From: Mytilus trossulus
Taxonomy: Eukaryota > Mollusca > Bivalvia > Mytilida > Mytilidae
Assembly (NCBI RefSeq): GCF_036588685.1
Contig: NC_086380.1
Span: 36,656,692 to 36,720,691 of the forward strand
DNA: 64,000 bases
Direction: 5' to 3'
Made by a program: the position numbers and the translations under genes. The notes beneath the pieces are model-generated. The model had not been told where the DNA came from, did no database searches, and saw only the letters and a list, made by a program, of their open reading frames with translations. Shown here one piece after another: positions 49,301 to 58,329 of the stretch. Each line of letters begins with the position of its first letter. Positions within the stretch are counted from its first letter, which is position 1.

Positions 49301-51985
49301 TCCCAACCAGTGCAGTCTTAGTCTGTTAGTAGTAATTGAGGATGAATACAAACTGAAAAAAATTCATTTAAATATTTTTCACTCCTAAAATGACTATATG
49401 TGCAGATTTGATGGTCTATTTATGTACATTCACTGACAACAAGGGGTCTTATTTCAAATAAGCGTTTACTTCTTGAAATGGGGTCTGCAAATTGAAGTAC
49501 TCCAGTCAAATTCATAGTATTATAGATTTCCAAATTTGATAAAAATGACACATTTTTCAAATAAAAAAGGGGTAAAGGTAGTTTTGAAAAAAAAAGCCAA
49601 CAATATCACTGATTTAACACTATCATTTCCAAAAAAATTAGATATGAACAATAAGATGTGTTATAATTACCAATAAGACAAGCCTCAATCCATGTTTAAA
49701 GTAGTAAAAGTAAGGAAGTATAGGTAAAAGTACAGCCTTTGCAGGATTTTAACCCTTCAACTCATTTGGAGCAGTGATTTTACTGGACAAAAGAAAAATA
49801 AAATATTTAAAACTCTTTTGACATGTTCAGTTTGATATTCAAGCATGTAACATATGTTTGATGAAGCTTGGCTGATATAGCATTAGCAAGGTATTTATTT
49901 CGTTTTTTAAAACAAATAATCATTACAATTCTCATTTTTACATATGTTTGTATGTATACAGTAATATCTATTGTTTGAAGAAGGTTTCAGCATGTTGACT
50001 TCTGTTTCATTAAAAGGGGGAAGAAGGGGGTCAGTGATGCAAGGTCACTGTTTGCTAAAAGTAATAGTCATTCTTAAGCATAGTTAACTAAAGTGGCAAG
50101 TACATTTTTTAATATAAGAGGTTATCATTTATTTTGATAATTTTCAGGACACAAGCATCTTCCAAAGTACTAAAATGTGGTGAAAAGGGGTCAATTTTGA
50201 AATTTCTTGGTATAGCACCAGAAAAAAGCAAAATACCAGGAAGAGTTTCTCTCTTAAAAAGAGATGGAAATGGACATCCCATTGTTGAGCGTGAAACGCA
50301 AGATGCGTTGTTACGCATTACACTTCAAATGGAATCAATAGTTGAAAATGATAATTACACCATTGAAAGAGGTACGGGTGTATGTGCTCAGAATGGTGAT
50401 CTAATACATGCTGGTGACTGGGTGAAATACAGAAATATAAATAGTAATGTAAGTCAAATTATTAATATATATATTTACATTTAGTTACACAGTGTCTAAG
50501 TGCACAGTTATCTTATTTAGTTTTTCAGAGATACTACTCTTTTCAATATGCTGTTAAGATATATAGATATATTGAAATTTAAAATAAAATATATAAGTTC
50601 AAAATGCGAAAAAAGATTCTTTTATTGACTACTAAGTATAGAGAGATAATTACACAGAGTTTGGAAACGTGTGGGATAAGCATGTTGTTATTGCTACTCT
50701 GTGATGTATTGCTTCATATCATAAATAAAAAAATCAATTTCATTATGTAGAAGTGGAACACACTGTTTTAATCCTATAGTAAACAAAGAAAAATAAATTC
50801 TAATGAATCAATCACATTCAAGCATTGTTGGTATGCAAATTAAATAATATCAGATTATTACATGTCATTTTTCATATCGCATGTATTATCAGCCCTAGGT
50901 TCAATATCAGCCCAAGAGCCGCATGGCTCGAGGGCTGATATTGACCGAGGGCTGATAATACATGCGATATGAAAAATGACATGTTATGATCTTTTTATCA
51001 TATGCTTCAACAGTAAAGAAAAGTAGCAGATTCATATATTGATCCTTTTAGAAAAGAAGTTCAAAGAGTGAAAAGTTCACGGACGTCGGACACAAATTTT
51101 TGTACATTCGATATGAATCTTTCTATCATATGCCTCAACAACAAAAAAATATACATTTTAACATGGACGAATCAACAAAAAAAATAATTCAACAATACAC
51201 ATAATAAACATTGTTTGGAAAAGTCAACCTTTTTAAAGTAGCTTTCTAAATTATGTTTGAAACTTTTAAAAAATGCATTTATTGAATAATTTGTTTGTTT
51301 TTGTTTTTGTTTATTTTTTTATATTATTTTACACAATACACTTTCCAGTATCCAAATAATTGTTTTATGCACTACTTTGTAAAGTTTTTCACTGAAAACG
51401 TAGTATTGAGGTGTATTTTCCGGAATTTGCCGAGTATTACCGGAATGCCATGTGATAACGTTACGGAAAGGCATGTGATAACAATCGAAGCATGTGATAA
51501 ACTTTTCATATCAGCCCGCTAAGCACCAATTCGTAAAAAATTGGAATAAACGTTAATTCTATGCTATTATCAAACGGTAACAATCATATGTTATTTAGTC
51601 TAAGTATATGATAAGAATTGTTATTAGATTACTATTATTTAAATGTATTTTTCAGATCTGCTATGGAAATTTCAAAGAAGCTCTGAAGATCTGTCCTAAA
51701 AGAGGATCTGTGAAATTAATAGCTGTGGTATTGAAATGTACCATTACTGGTGATAAGGTTCTTCAGTGTCCGGTTTTGAATCTTTCAAATCTTAAAGAAT
51801 ATGTGCCTACCCTCCAAATATTATCCAAGAGTCCAGTTATTCACAATTGCCAGGAAGCTAGATGCAAAGTTATCGAGGGGTTAAACACAGAAAAAATTGA
51901 ACAAGAAAACATTGTCAGAAGATCAGTCACTTTTAAGCATAAACTTCAGTGTCAAATCTATTTGTTGAATGTTTTTAAATTGTAA
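34351..51985 (+). CDS. Plavaka/CACTA (EnSpm)-like DDE transposase, 14 exons, 810 aa
   Basis: Exons 34351-34355, 35388-35679, 36352-36513, 38185-38282, 40258-40451, 40956-41070, 41485-41632, 42898-43070, 45805-46000, 46821-46898, 48036-48179, 48964-49160, 50148-50448 and 51656-51985 join in phase without a stop. Family resemblance: an acidic Ser-rich N-terminus, then WFPFKSKAELL (about 82-92); FLDDTS (227-232), a candidate first acidic residue; VVADFNMM (312-319) followed by CPKC (334-337), matching the 'D-PA ... CP.C' segment of Tnp2/Plavaka transposases; RDIPVGLLHLLPLGLIKHLI (396-415), like 'P...LH..LLG'; and VDDIERHGPPSGFLEDGFE (536-554) with KARSRDTAFKFAQ, closely like the conserved 'DI.RFGP...TE.FE ... 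SRDIA..FA' block, so E550/E554 is the third acidic candidate. Full length with 17 kb of introns suggests selection: a domesticated gene or a very large autonomous element. The function as an active transposase is inference. Confidence 0.8.
34870..35200. repeat. Foldback in intron 1 of the transposase-like gene
   Basis: Arm 34870-34972 (with 'tctgcaggcctgcaagacga' and 'acatgtaatgcagggcaagc') is repeated inverted at 35098-35200, with a spacer of about 125 bases. The minus-strand frame 34772-35002 lies in it and is not annotated. Confidence 0.8.
35388..35679 (+). CDS. Transposase-like gene, exon 2
   Basis: Acceptor TTTTGACTTTAG, donor GTAAGT, entry phase 2, exit phase 0. It encodes a Ser/Pro/Asp-rich leader (SEAISDDDLSDDVGEQ) and the first family motif WFPFKSKAELLMYVL. 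Confidence 0.8.
35850..36260 (-). repeat. Dispersed mussel repeat, family A, long copy in intron 2
   Basis: It begins 'aagaagatatggtatgattg', passes 'gtcactgtacggccttcaac' and 'tgacttgggacaggcacata', and ends 'cagttgaaaaaggcttaac'. Inverse of the copy at 3.8-4.3 kb. Confidence 0.75.
36352..36513 (+). CDS. Transposase-like gene, exon 3
   Basis: 162 bases, phase 0 both sides, acceptor TTAATTAATAG, donor GTGAGG. It encodes ALKKIKPLFNFQSDEIVKF and LQSLKNKKIGDFSWKDFVTK. Confidence 0.8.
37817..37910. repeat. Imperfect hairpin in intron 3
   Basis: 'aaatttcaagttcatctg' and 'aatcttagacacttaag' are mirrored by 'gtctaagatctttc' and 'cagatgaacttgaaattt'. Next to it 'cacttataagtcgg' (about 37711) and 'ccgacttataag' (about 37765) form a second inverted pair. 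Confidence 0.6.
38185..38282 (+). CDS. Transposase-like gene, exon 4
   Basis: 98 bases, enters phase 0, leaves phase 2, acceptor TTTTTTTGTAG, donor GTAAAA. It encodes STSKDGIPVWSMKPSQILKL and ends ISKSLKR. Confidence 0.8.
38345..38590 (-). repeat. Dispersed mussel repeat, family A
   Basis: It contains 'tataaaggccccgaaatgac', 'ctcctgacttggcacaggca' and 'aatgtggcagggttaaacat'. It abuts the hAT-type element that starts at 38610. Confidence 0.6.
38602..40200. mobile_element. Non-autonomous hAT-type element (38610-40192) with 8-bp target duplication
   Basis: The ends are CAGGGATGGGC (38610) and, inverted, CCCCATCCCTG (ending 40192). Identical 8-base flanks AGTCATAT lie at 38602-38609 and 40193-40200. 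Terminal CAGGG.TGGG sequences with 8-base duplications are diagnostic of hAT elements. Both subterminal regions are packed with 'taatcgatta'/'gtaatcga' words (about 38635-38790 and 40015-40190). The 1583-base body has no transposase frame. It sits in intron 4 of the transposase-like gene. Confidence 0.92.
40258..40451 (+). CDS. Transposase-like gene, exon 5 (first acidic candidate)
   Basis: 194 bases, enters phase 2, leaves phase 1, acceptor ATTTTGTAG, donor GTATTT. It encodes NADISDIITHPANGKKWIED and NMFLDDTSTHKSRRWMPLHC; D229/D230 are the candidate catalytic residues. Confidence 0.85.
40956..41070 (+). CDS. Transposase-like gene, exon 6
   Basis: 115 bases, enters phase 1, leaves phase 2, acceptor TTTTATTAG, donor GTACAT. 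It encodes GIPIDMRQKQETIQFLGATE and VAKIIIDDIKSNR. Confidence 0.8.
41485..41632 (+). CDS. Transposase-like gene, exon 7 (second acidic candidate and CPKC)
   Basis: 148 bases, enters phase 2, leaves phase 0, acceptor TTTAATTTAG, donor GTATGT. It encodes VKGVVDCVVADFNMM (D315) and NHLGATAQKYCPKCY, the segment most like the CACTA 'D.PA ... aCP.C' block. Confidence 0.85.
42898..43070 (+). CDS. Transposase-like gene, exon 8
   Basis: 173 bases, enters phase 0, leaves phase 2, acceptor ATATTTTTAG, donor GTAAAC. It encodes ADADHFMSLCQKRTPADTKL, a Lys-rich linker and VMWDVLDPHR. Confidence 0.8.
43167..44918. mobile_element. TA-flanked element (43169-44916) with 'agcagtt' subterminal arrays
   Basis: The ends are CCCAAGTCAAACTGAACTGC and its inverse (one mismatch), each flanked by TA (43167-43168 and 44917-44918), as in Tc1/mariner-type insertions. 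Both subterminal zones are full of 'agcagtt'/'agctgtt' words. Near the left end a 12-base tandem ('cttagcattcgg' variants, about 43307-43390) creates a false frame. The body also carries AT-rich filler and no transposase. It lies in intron 8. Confidence 0.7.
44935..45125 (-). repeat. Dispersed mussel repeat, family A
   Basis: It contains 'acaacctttaacacagagcc', 'ataccccaaaattactagta' and 'agcgggtttaaacat', directly beside the TA-flanked element. Confidence 0.5.
45805..46000 (+). CDS. Transposase-like gene, exon 9
   Basis: 196 bases, enters phase 2, leaves phase 0, acceptor TTTTTTATAG, donor GTGAGT. It encodes DIPVGLLHLLPLGLIKHLI, like the conserved 'P...LH..LLG..K' segment, and ends RQGKDFKEY. 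Confidence 0.85.
46380..46525 (-). repeat. Dispersed repeat, family B
   Basis: Inverse of the 60.5 kb copy: 'gcgggacagacaatcgagac', 'tcaccaaagctgtcttgacc' and 'agatcatatcatagggaaca'. Confidence 0.6.
46821..46898 (+). CDS. Transposase-like gene, exon 10
   Basis: 78 bases, phase 0 both sides, acceptor TTTTTTTTCAG, donor GTATGT. It encodes LQIAPINMLYAGVPRRYIKM and ATSLAL. Confidence 0.8.
47210..47610 (+). repeat. Dispersed repeat, family B, long copy
   Basis: It contains 'gccccacctacaatagtaga', a run of CTGT/CGTC words, 'ggttaaagtttttggtcg', 'gtccaatcaatttgaaactt' and 'gtggggcctccatgtacttt'. Confidence 0.7.
48036..48179 (+). CDS. Transposase-like gene, exon 11
   Basis: 144 bases, phase 0 both sides, acceptor TTTTTAAAG, donor GTAAGA. 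It encodes IQKKLNETSFRSEDLDQIRE and KVKAHLLLHL, the start of the 'K.H.L.H...DI' block completed by the next exon. Confidence 0.8.
48411..48532. repeat. Imperfect hairpin in intron 11
   Basis: 'catgttacgaagggttattt' / 'gcgaaaaataccagtcgaga' are mirrored by 'tctcaagactggtacttttc' / 'gcaaatacccctcaagaaca'. Arms of about 45 bases and a loop with 'gtgagcggtaaggcgag'. The frame at 48375-48593 is incidental. Confidence 0.7.
48964..49160 (+). CDS. Transposase-like gene, exon 12 (third acidic candidate)
   Basis: 197 bases, enters phase 0, leaves phase 2, acceptor TAAATTTCAG, donor GTATGT. It encodes VDDIERHGPPSGFLEDGFEK and KARSRDTAFKFAQ, then VLTGGYFERSRI. This is the block by which I recognise the Plavaka-type family. 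Confidence 0.88.
50148..50448 (+). CDS. Transposase-like gene, exon 13
   Basis: 301 bases, enters phase 1, leaves phase 0, acceptor ATAATTTTCAG, donor GTAAGT. It encodes TQASSKVLKCGEKGSILKFL and a C-terminal region with ERGTGVCAQNGDLIHAGDWV, possibly a small beta domain. Confidence 0.8.
50835..51625 (+). mobile_element. Palindrome-bearing dispersed element, family D copy 2
   Basis: It matches 6305-7110 in reverse orientation. The left part is a nearly continuous palindrome: arms 50860-50896 and 50948-50984 (37 bp, exact) with a second exact hairpin nested in the loop (50901-50944, apex GAGCCGCATGGCTC). The rest carries 'gtgtattttccggaatttgc' and 'catatcagcccgctaagcac'. It ends about 30 bases before the acceptor of exon 14. 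Confidence 0.8.
51656..51985 (+). CDS. Transposase-like gene, last exon 14
   Basis: 330 bases including the stop, enters phase 0, acceptor TGTATTTTTCAG. It encodes ICYGNFKEALKICPKRGSVK and ends YLLNVFKL. A further donor before the stop cannot be excluded. The nearest AATAAA is at about 52933, inside the next repeat. Confidence 0.7.
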   Translation: MCYGNFKEALKICPKRGSVKLIAVVLKCTITGDKVLQCPVLNLSNLKEYVPTLQILSKSPVIHNCQEARCKVIEGLNTEKIEQENIVRRSVTFKHKLQCQIYLLNVFKL

Positions 51986-52054
51986 TATGATTATTATGTA
52001 TATGTTGTGTGTAAGATATAAGTTTGTACAAATTATAATTTGTACAGGTACTTT

Positions 52055-53020
52055 TGTTGCAGAAAGCTCGACATAGGGATAGTGATCCAGCGGCGGTAGC
52101 GGCATTAGCTAACTTCTTAACAGCTTTATATTTTAGAGAAAACCTGGGTGCTTCATACTTAGTATATAGATGCCTCATGTTACGAACTCTTAATCAGTCA
52201 CATGTCCAAAGTCTTTGACCTCATTTTCATGGTTGAAAAAAAGTTAAGTTTTTTTGTAATGTTAATTTCTCTCTTATAAGAAATTGGATAACTATATTTG
52301 GTATGTGCGTACCTTGCAAGGTCTTCATGCCCATCAGACAGTTTTCACTTGACCTCGACCTCAATTCATGGATCAGTGAACAAGGTTAAGTGTTAGTGGT
52401 CAAGTTCATGTCTCTGATATTATAAGCAATAGGTCTAGTGTATTCAGTGCATGGAAGGACTATAAGGTGTTTATGTCCAACTGGTAGGTGTCATTTGACC
52501 TTGACCTCATTTTCATGGTTTTGTGTTTTGGTCTGTTTTTCTTTTACTATATGCAATAGGTCTACTATATTTGGTGTATGAAATGATTGTAAGGTGTCAT
52601 GTCATGTCTTAGTAACAGGTGTCATCTGACCTTGACCTCATTTTCATGGTCCAGTGGTCAAAGATAAGTTTTTAAGTTTTTTAGTTTTGGTCTATTTTTT
52701 AATACTTTATGCATTAGGTCAACTATATTTGGTGTATGGAAATATTGCTAAGTGTTTGTGTTTTGGTCTGTTTTTCTTTATTTATAAGCAATACATCAGC
52801 TATATTTGTTGCATTGAAGAATTGTTAGCTGTACATGTCTGCCTGGCATGGTAATCTGACCATGACCTCATTTTCATGGTTCATTGATCAATGTTTCGTT
52901 TTCTGGGTTAATGTTGAGTTTATGTGACAGTTGTAATAAAGCTTTATATTTATGTCTATCAAAATGATATCAATGATTAGTTAAAAAGGCGAGACATTTC
53001 AGTGTGTCCACTCTTGTGTG
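52055..53020 (+). mobile_element. Composite element with ~150-bp tandem core, family C copy 2
   Basis: The start 'gcagaaagctcgacataggg', a core of repeats with 'gaccttgacctcattttcat' and 'ggtcaactatatttggtgta', and the end 'gttaaaaaggcgagacattt' all correspond to the copy at 23.27-24.48 kb. It lies immediately 3' of the transposase-like gene and may be part of its 3' UTR. Confidence 0.65.
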
Positions 53021-55230
53021 TACAAGTTATAAGTTGTTTGATGCATACCATCTTGTATCAGGTGATACAGATTTATCTTCTTAAATGTACCTGTTAATCT
53101 TTTAAATTCAAATTTATATAAGCCAACATAACATTTTATTAAATACTCCTTGTCCTTAAACTGGAAATAAAAATATCTGAATGGTTTAAATTCTCATGTT
53201 TTTTTGTATCAATGCTCAGTATTTTGAGTTATCATGTAGTTGTGAAAATAAGAAGGTAATATGTGAAACAAAATATTGTATGCTTGCATCATCCATATGT
53301 GTGGATCAATTCATAAAATACTGATAACTTGTACAAATAATCTGTAGTAATTATATAATTTTTTATAATTTTTACAATCATTAAACTTGTACACAATATA
53401 TATTACAAATTTTTGGCAAACAAATCTGTATAACTAGTATTACCTAAAATTGTTTTCATAGCATCATTTATCAGTTGAATTCATTAAACCCAAATGTTCA
53501 TTTAATACCTCTGCTAGAAAAATATATATTTGATTTGTAATTTGTCACTTTGATATTTGGTTTATGATATCTAACAGTTTATGCATCTTGAAATTCCCCC
53601 TGTAACCAAATACTTTTTTTTGTAGGAGTAAAAGAAAGCAACAAATTTATTTTATAAAATTGATGGTTATATTCTTCGCATGAATTGTCTTATTTTGACC
53701 GAAGCCATATATAAGAGTTATTCCCCCTTATGTATTTGATATCAGTGATATGTATTTCTATCTTGTAAAATTTCAGTATTAGAGACCTAGGATCTTTTAA
53801 TTTGAGGTCCTTGATTCAAAAATAATAAAATTAGGTCAATGTTAGAGGTCAAAGTCATATCTAAAATTTTTGATTTAAGAAATAATTCATGGCTGCCGTA
53901 GATTTATTTTCATTTAAGCATGGGTTGGGCATTTATAATAACTAGTTGTCATATTAAATTTGGCTTATATTTAATTCTTTTCAAAAACTTTGTAAGATAT
54001 CAACAACATATTTTTACTAAAATGTAAATTGTGACATGTAACACATAAATTTTGGTTGAAAGAGTACGCTTAAATTAAATTTGAGTTTTCTTCCCTAGGC
54101 ATAAAGTGATATAATTCATTAACCATATATAATTAAGATCTATGATCTCTTGATTTAAAGCCCTTGTTTTATGCCCTTGAAAATGAACTCAAGGTCAAAG
54201 GTAAATTTTATGTTGTAGATTTTGAACTTTGTTTTTACCGCATATGTATACACGATAAAGCCATGGGACTTTTTGCATTGCAATGCAAGCTACTTGACCA
54301 TGAAAAAGCCAACATGAAGTGATGTGGTGTAAACCAGAAGTATTTTTTTTTTGTACTTATTTAATGTAAAAGTATATTGAATCATATACTTTTGGAATCA
54401 GTATCAATAAACTATCAAAGAATACCAGAAATGACATATTTTAAACCGAAAGTAATTTAATCTCCTTTATTTAGAAAACAAATGTATAGAAACCATATCT
54501 TTTTGAAAACAGTCACTATCCTCTGGTCTTTGTTTGTCTTGTATTATTTTAATTTTAGTTTCTTTTGTACAATTTGGAAATTAGTATGGCGTTCATTATC
54601 ACTGAACTATATAGTACCTTATATACGCGCCTTATTCAGTGTGCATTAAACTTTTTTTGTTATTTCTTCATAAGCAGAAAAAATATTACAGTCATTTCTG
54701 GAATAAAATTGCAATATTTTGTATTAGCCAGAATCAGATATAGTAAGAATATAACATGAAGATCATATTTTTTGACACATCAAACACTTATTGAGGATCA
54801 CTGATATCTATTTAAGTCTCTGGAAAATAGTTTAAATTAATATTAAACTGTTTCAACTGTTCAATTGTAGATTTACTTTTATTTTGTCATAGATAGTTTG
54901 TGCAGATTCAATTTCCAACTGCCTAATATTATCTATATTTCAAGTAACATTGGAAAAACTTTCACAATGAGAAATGACCAACATATTTCTGTACCAAACA
55001 CTTACCCGTACTCTAAATAGTGTACCTATGCTTGAGTTGAATTGTGTAGATTTCAGGTTGTTATTTCTTGGACACATTCACCATGTCTAATCATACGTAT
55101 TACAATGCATGGTGTCTTGTTTAATCAATATATGAAAAAATTAAAATCCCTTTTTTCTGGTTTTTGTGTCACCTTGAGTCAAAAAGCAGGACTAAGGAAT
55201 ACTGTTTCTGAAGTAGGCACATCTCATTTC
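53021..55230. other. AT-rich stretch, no gene seen
   Basis: No exon or RNA was supported. The frames at 54565-54759 and 55042-55236 have no splice or family support. Confidence 0.4.
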
Positions 55231-55239
55231 CAATGAGCT

Positions 55240-55460
55240 TTTCTCATCACTTGGAATACGGCGGTGTAAGCTTTTTACGTTTTGAACTTCTTCTAGAGAA
55301 CCACTGAATGGAATCAAACCAAACATAGCATGAATGTTCCTTATGAGGTGATAACCAAACATAGCATAAATGTTCCTTATGAGCCATCATCCAAAATGGC
55401 CACCAGCAGGGGACTTACTTTAACATAGGACCCTATGGGCAATACATATAAATGACTTCT
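55240..55460 (+). repeat. Dispersed repeat with local 32-bp duplication
   Basis: 'aaccaaacatagcatgaatg' with 'ttccttatgag' occurs twice in a row (about 55318 and 55352), followed by 'aaaatggccaccagcagggg' and 'acataggaccctatgggcaa', words I associate with a widespread mollusc repeat. Confidence 0.5.
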
Positions 55461-56095
55461 TTTAGAAAATAATAGTATTGAAACTCATCATTTCAATGAA
55501 GATAACTTGGTCCAAGCTCCTTCAGTCATGGTCTATTGACTTTGAAGTTTTCTATAGCTTACATGTTAAAGTTTCTGATGAATTAGTTTACAGGGGATCT
55601 CCTGATGTATAATAAGTCTATGGTATTTCACATGTTATTATATAAGCGTCTGCACATCTCATTTCTGTGGAGATTTTTTACTTCAACCCCTATGCGTTGT
55701 TTATTGACTTTATTGACCTTGCAATATTTTCATAACTTAAGTTTATGATTATATTGTGACTGAAACAAGTACTTTTAAGTTAATGATATTAAGTATGCAT
55801 TTTCCTTAGCATTGGCATATATCATTTCTTTAAAGATTCATGCATTATCTTATGCATTTGTTACAATATCATAGTTATACATAGGCAAAACATATGTATG
55901 TTTACACATTTATTCAACATCTTCGATCTAAGATCACTAATGAGATTTGTGAACCATGCAAAACTATCAGGGTTTATCACTAATATATATGGTGTTAGAT
56001 TATAAATTAATATGCTGAATCTGGGAGTAAAATAGGCTGAATATGCTCTTCAAATACCACAAAAATACCTTTTTTCACGTAATTTCCAACATAAA
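55461..56095. other. AT-rich stretch inside the right CATATG array
   Basis: No feature could be supported. Confidence 0.35.
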
Positions 56096-56101
56096 GAAAA
56101 A

Positions 56102-56371
56102 CATATGTTTATCATATGATTCATAAAAAACATATGTTTTTCTTAAGATTTTCAACAGCTGTTTTTCATATGTTTCATGAAAAACATATGTTTTTCATAA
56201 GATTTATGAAACATATGTTTTTCATATGAATATGTTTTTCATATGTTTCAAAACAGACAGAAAACATATGTTTTAAAACATATGATTATCATATGATGAA
56301 CAAAACATATGAAAAACATATCAAAATCATATGTTTTTCATATGTTTTATAAAACATATGAAAATCATATG
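56102..56371. repeat. Right CATATG array (16 palindromes in 270 bp)
   Basis: I counted CATATG at 56102, 56113, 56131, 56167, 56185, 56212, 56223, 56240, 56265, 56279, 56290, 56306, 56328, 56339, 56355 and 56366. The local form is again AACATATG and TTTTTCATATG in both orientations. It is the counterpart of the array at 25415-25621. The two enclose both genes of the divergent pair. Just outside it 'ttgcaatttttcctgtg' could end an element (inverted CACAGG), but no matching left end was found. Confidence 0.85.
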
Positions 56372-56389
56372 TTGCAATTTTTCCTGTGT

Positions 56390-57600
56390 ACACATGTTTA
56401 TTTTTCTTTGTTTAATATGTATACTAATGTAAGTTATCAAAACTGCATTATAACGAAGATTGTGTGTTGTAATTAGAGACTGAATACGATAATTAGATGA
56501 CTCATCGCAGCGCTCCAGAAACGTAAGGACACCACAGAGAGCAGGAATAAGTGAAATACTGAATAAGAGTAACTTGAACATAACATACACACATAGAAAT
56601 TTAATAGCGTGATATAAATTGTGCTAAATTAAACAGCAGTTGAATATTTTTTAATGATTAACATCTCAAAATATAGAAAATCATATGATATGGTAAGATT
56701 CCATCAGAGAAAAAATGTTACAGGCTCCACTTATTAGGACAATAGTGTAACCGCATACATACAAAACTTTAGTTATGAATCAATATTCAAAAATCTGATT
56801 ACAATGTCTTATTAATTACCTTTGACAGTAATTAAATTTAAAGAAAAAATCAGTAAATTGTTAAGTATGGTCAAAGGAATATCTGATTACACAAGAGTAA
56901 TGACTAGTAAGGAACTCAAAATATCCCTTCAATCCAATATTTGCATAAGAGTTTTTCGAGTTACAATTAAACTGAAATATATAAATTAAAAAAAAGACAG
57001 CTATTGTTGATTATAATTAACTGATTATAAGCAAGTTCATTTGAGTAAATATAAGGACTGTATCTAAGGAATTCTTAATAATCTCAAGACAAAATGTTTA
57101 AACGATATCTAAGATAACGGTTAGACTAAGTGTTGTTCCATTTTTCTATTTCAGGAAATTAGATCGGGTATGTATTACTTAGCAATAAACGATAAACATA
57201 ACAACAGAGGAAACACTCAACAATTAATGGGGCGCAGTTCGTACACATATGAACATCTTAAACCTGTCGATAAGTTTTAATTTACCTAACGAACAAACAT
57301 ATTGCTAAGGAGAACAAATACAGTTGAATATATGCATGTCCGATGGAAATTCCCAAATTATCGTAGTTGAGGTTTATTTATATATATTTAAAAAAAAATT
57401 AAGAATAAGCATTTACACAAAAATCATTAAACGACGGACGTACAATTTAAATATATTTGAGTAGTATTCGTGTTGTATTTCTATGGCGCACAATGACCTG
57501 AATATTGCGCCATTCTACCACCACAATGTTTGCTGCTTTTAAGCAAAGTTTTGAATAAAGTTTTAAATAAAGTTTTTTTTTCACTCACATTTTTTTTTGT
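56390..57600. other. AT-rich spacer outside the right array
   Basis: No gene was supported. The minus-strand frame 56327-56590 overlaps the array and is rejected. Confidence 0.4.
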
Positions 57601-57604
57601 ACAC

Positions 57605-57805
57605 ATAGAAAAATGTGGTGTGAATGCCAATGAGACAACTTTCCATCCAAATAACAATTTTAAAAAGTAATCCAGTATAGGTCAATGTACGGCCTTCAAC
57701 ACGGAGCCTTAGGTCAAACCGAACAAAAAGCTATAAAGGCCCCCACAATTACTAGTGAGTGTAAAACCATTCAAACGGAAAACCAACGGTATAATACATA
57801 TACTG
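57605..57805 (-). repeat. Dispersed mussel repeat, family A
   Basis: It contains 'gtgtgaatgccaatgagaca', 'caatgtacggccttcaacac' and 'aaccattcaaacggaaaacc'. Confidence 0.75.
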
Positions 57806-58025
57806 TGGATTCCAATTTTGATACCAATTTTCGTGGATTTCGTAGGAACAGTTGAACCGCGAATTTAAATGTTCAACGAATGACAAATTTTCTCATGGCT
57901 TGTACACAGACTTCGGCAAAACCACGAAATCAAATATCCACGAACATGTAAGTTTGCATCAATCCACGAAAATTGGTATCCACAAAAATAAATGAATCCA
58001 CAGTATTTGCGAGTTTAAATTGTTT
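57806..58025. repeat. Inverted pair 'tgtggattccaattttgata'
   Basis: 'atactgtggattcc' ... 'accaattttcgtggattt' at 57800-57845 is mirrored by 'tccacgaaaattggtatcca' ... 'gaatccacagtat' at 57960-58010. This is a small foldback of about 210 bases. Confidence 0.6.
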
Positions 58026-58329
58026 CATATTCTAGAAATGAACATAGCATGTATCTTTTTAATAATTTCTAGATTATTTTTAAACAGTTTTATTCGAATA
58101 CCTACAATTTTCATACTTTAAATCATTTAAACAGAGTTTATGTACTACTAATATATTTCCTATTTACGCCAATTTGTTGCAAGAGCGTTTTTATAATGAC
58201 AGCCGAAAAAAACTGATATCAAGATATATTTTGACCAATATGTATTTAATCGTTTGCAATGAGAAAGCCCTGGAAGTGAAATGTTGTGGGGATATTACCA
58301 AATTCTAATATTCATATGAAGCTGATTCT

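Noticed and set aside
25385-56395. Terminal inverted repeats CACATG (left) and CACAGG (right, inverted) of the large element
   Set aside because: Only six bases are comparable and the adjacent bases do not form a target duplication. Not strong enough to set boundaries.
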